Part shown: piece after piece, positions 37,179 to 37,203 of the stretch | Layout of the letters: every line of letters begins with the position of its first letter | Numbering within the stretch: position 1 is the stretch's first letter | Origin: Pseudomonadota bacterium | GTDB lineage: Bacteria > Desulfobacterota > Desulfovibrionia > Desulfovibrionales > Desulfovibrionaceae | Direction of reading: 5' to 3' | Assembly: GCA_023411815.1 (NCBI GenBank) | Contig: JAEYOJ010000124.1 | Span: forward strand, 1 to 37,203 | DNA length: 37,203 nucleotides | Program-made: the position numbers and the translations under genes | The notes under the pieces: model-generated | Seen by the model: only the letters and a program-made list of their open reading frames with translations | Told to the model about the DNA's origin: nothing | Databases searched by the model: none

Positions 37179-37203
37179 ATGTCGAGAGTTACCACCATCG
37201 GAC
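37179..37203 (+). mobile_element. IS110-family transposase, N-terminal fragment (cut by window edge)
   Basis: ATG 37179 follows AGGAG by 8 nt and opens the frame MSRVTTIG before the window ends. IS110/IS1111 transposases (DEDD type) characteristically begin with VTT-[IV]-GIDLAK, so the visible residues fit that start. Eight residues are too few for certainty, and intactness cannot be judged. Confidence 0.6.

Overview
The window is a stretch of chromosome, roughly two-thirds G+C, from what looks like a sulfate-reducing deltaproteobacterium of the Desulfovibrio type (Desulfobacterota, Desulfovibrionales). The taxonomic inference rests on three things. The redox repressor gene rex lies directly beside an F0 cluster (atpZ-atpI-atpB-atpE) that lacks the b subunit and all F1 genes, an order known from Desulfovibrio vulgaris. 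There is a Re-citrate-synthase-like member of the isopropylmalate/homocitrate synthase superfamily. The gaps also hold many G+C-rich hairpin repeats. Both ends of the window run into insertion sequences: an IS5-like transposase start at 1-46 (minus strand) and an IS110-like transposase start at 37179-37203 (plus strand).

Layout. 1-7206 (mostly minus strand): IS5-like end abutting the valS stop codon, valS, a plus-strand BPL_N/amidotransferase-like gene, a 390-bp array of seven hairpins, then a minus-strand set (FMN alpha-hydroxy-acid dehydrogenase after slyX, and a GAPDH). 7430-9359: a secreted glutaminyl-peptide cyclotransferase and an unknown helical protein. 9720-15296: a five-gene oligopeptide/dipeptide ABC importer operon (lipoprotein, two permeases, two ATPases) with a strong hairpin between the binding-protein gene and the first permease gene. 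15502-16236: a dienelactone hydrolase gene bracketed by inverted copies of a repeat. 16355-19798 (minus strand): yitT-family membrane protein, rex, and the atpZ-atpI-atpB-atpE operon. 20098-28196 (plus strand): Lon-like protease, MFS exporter, unknown protein, LysM lipoprotein, Re-citrate-synthase-like enzyme with a C-terminal Cache-like domain, and RlpA. 28583-35646: a 1935-residue soluble CheB/CheR/PAS/GAF/histidine kinase/receiver hybrid followed by two paralogous single-domain response regulators. 35867-36967: ychF. The rest is a second copy of a three-hairpin repeat and the IS110-like end.

How the parts fit together. The atp genes make the membrane part of ATP synthase. Putative Rex sites can be seen both inside the rex promoter and just downstream of the likely atp promoter, which suggests NADH/NAD+ control of ATP synthase and Rex autoregulation. 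The ABC importer supplies peptides. The giant sensor and its two receivers form one signalling module whose output is not encoded here. LysM and RlpA lipoproteins act at the cell wall.

Most worth a second look: the dispersed three-hairpin element with an IS110-like element beside its second copy; the enzyme-Cache fusion; the CheB-like domain that has lost its catalytic histidine in front of an intact CheR; the paired Rex-like sites; and the partial Na+-binding signature of the ATP synthase c subunit. All calls come from reading the sequence only; no database search was run.
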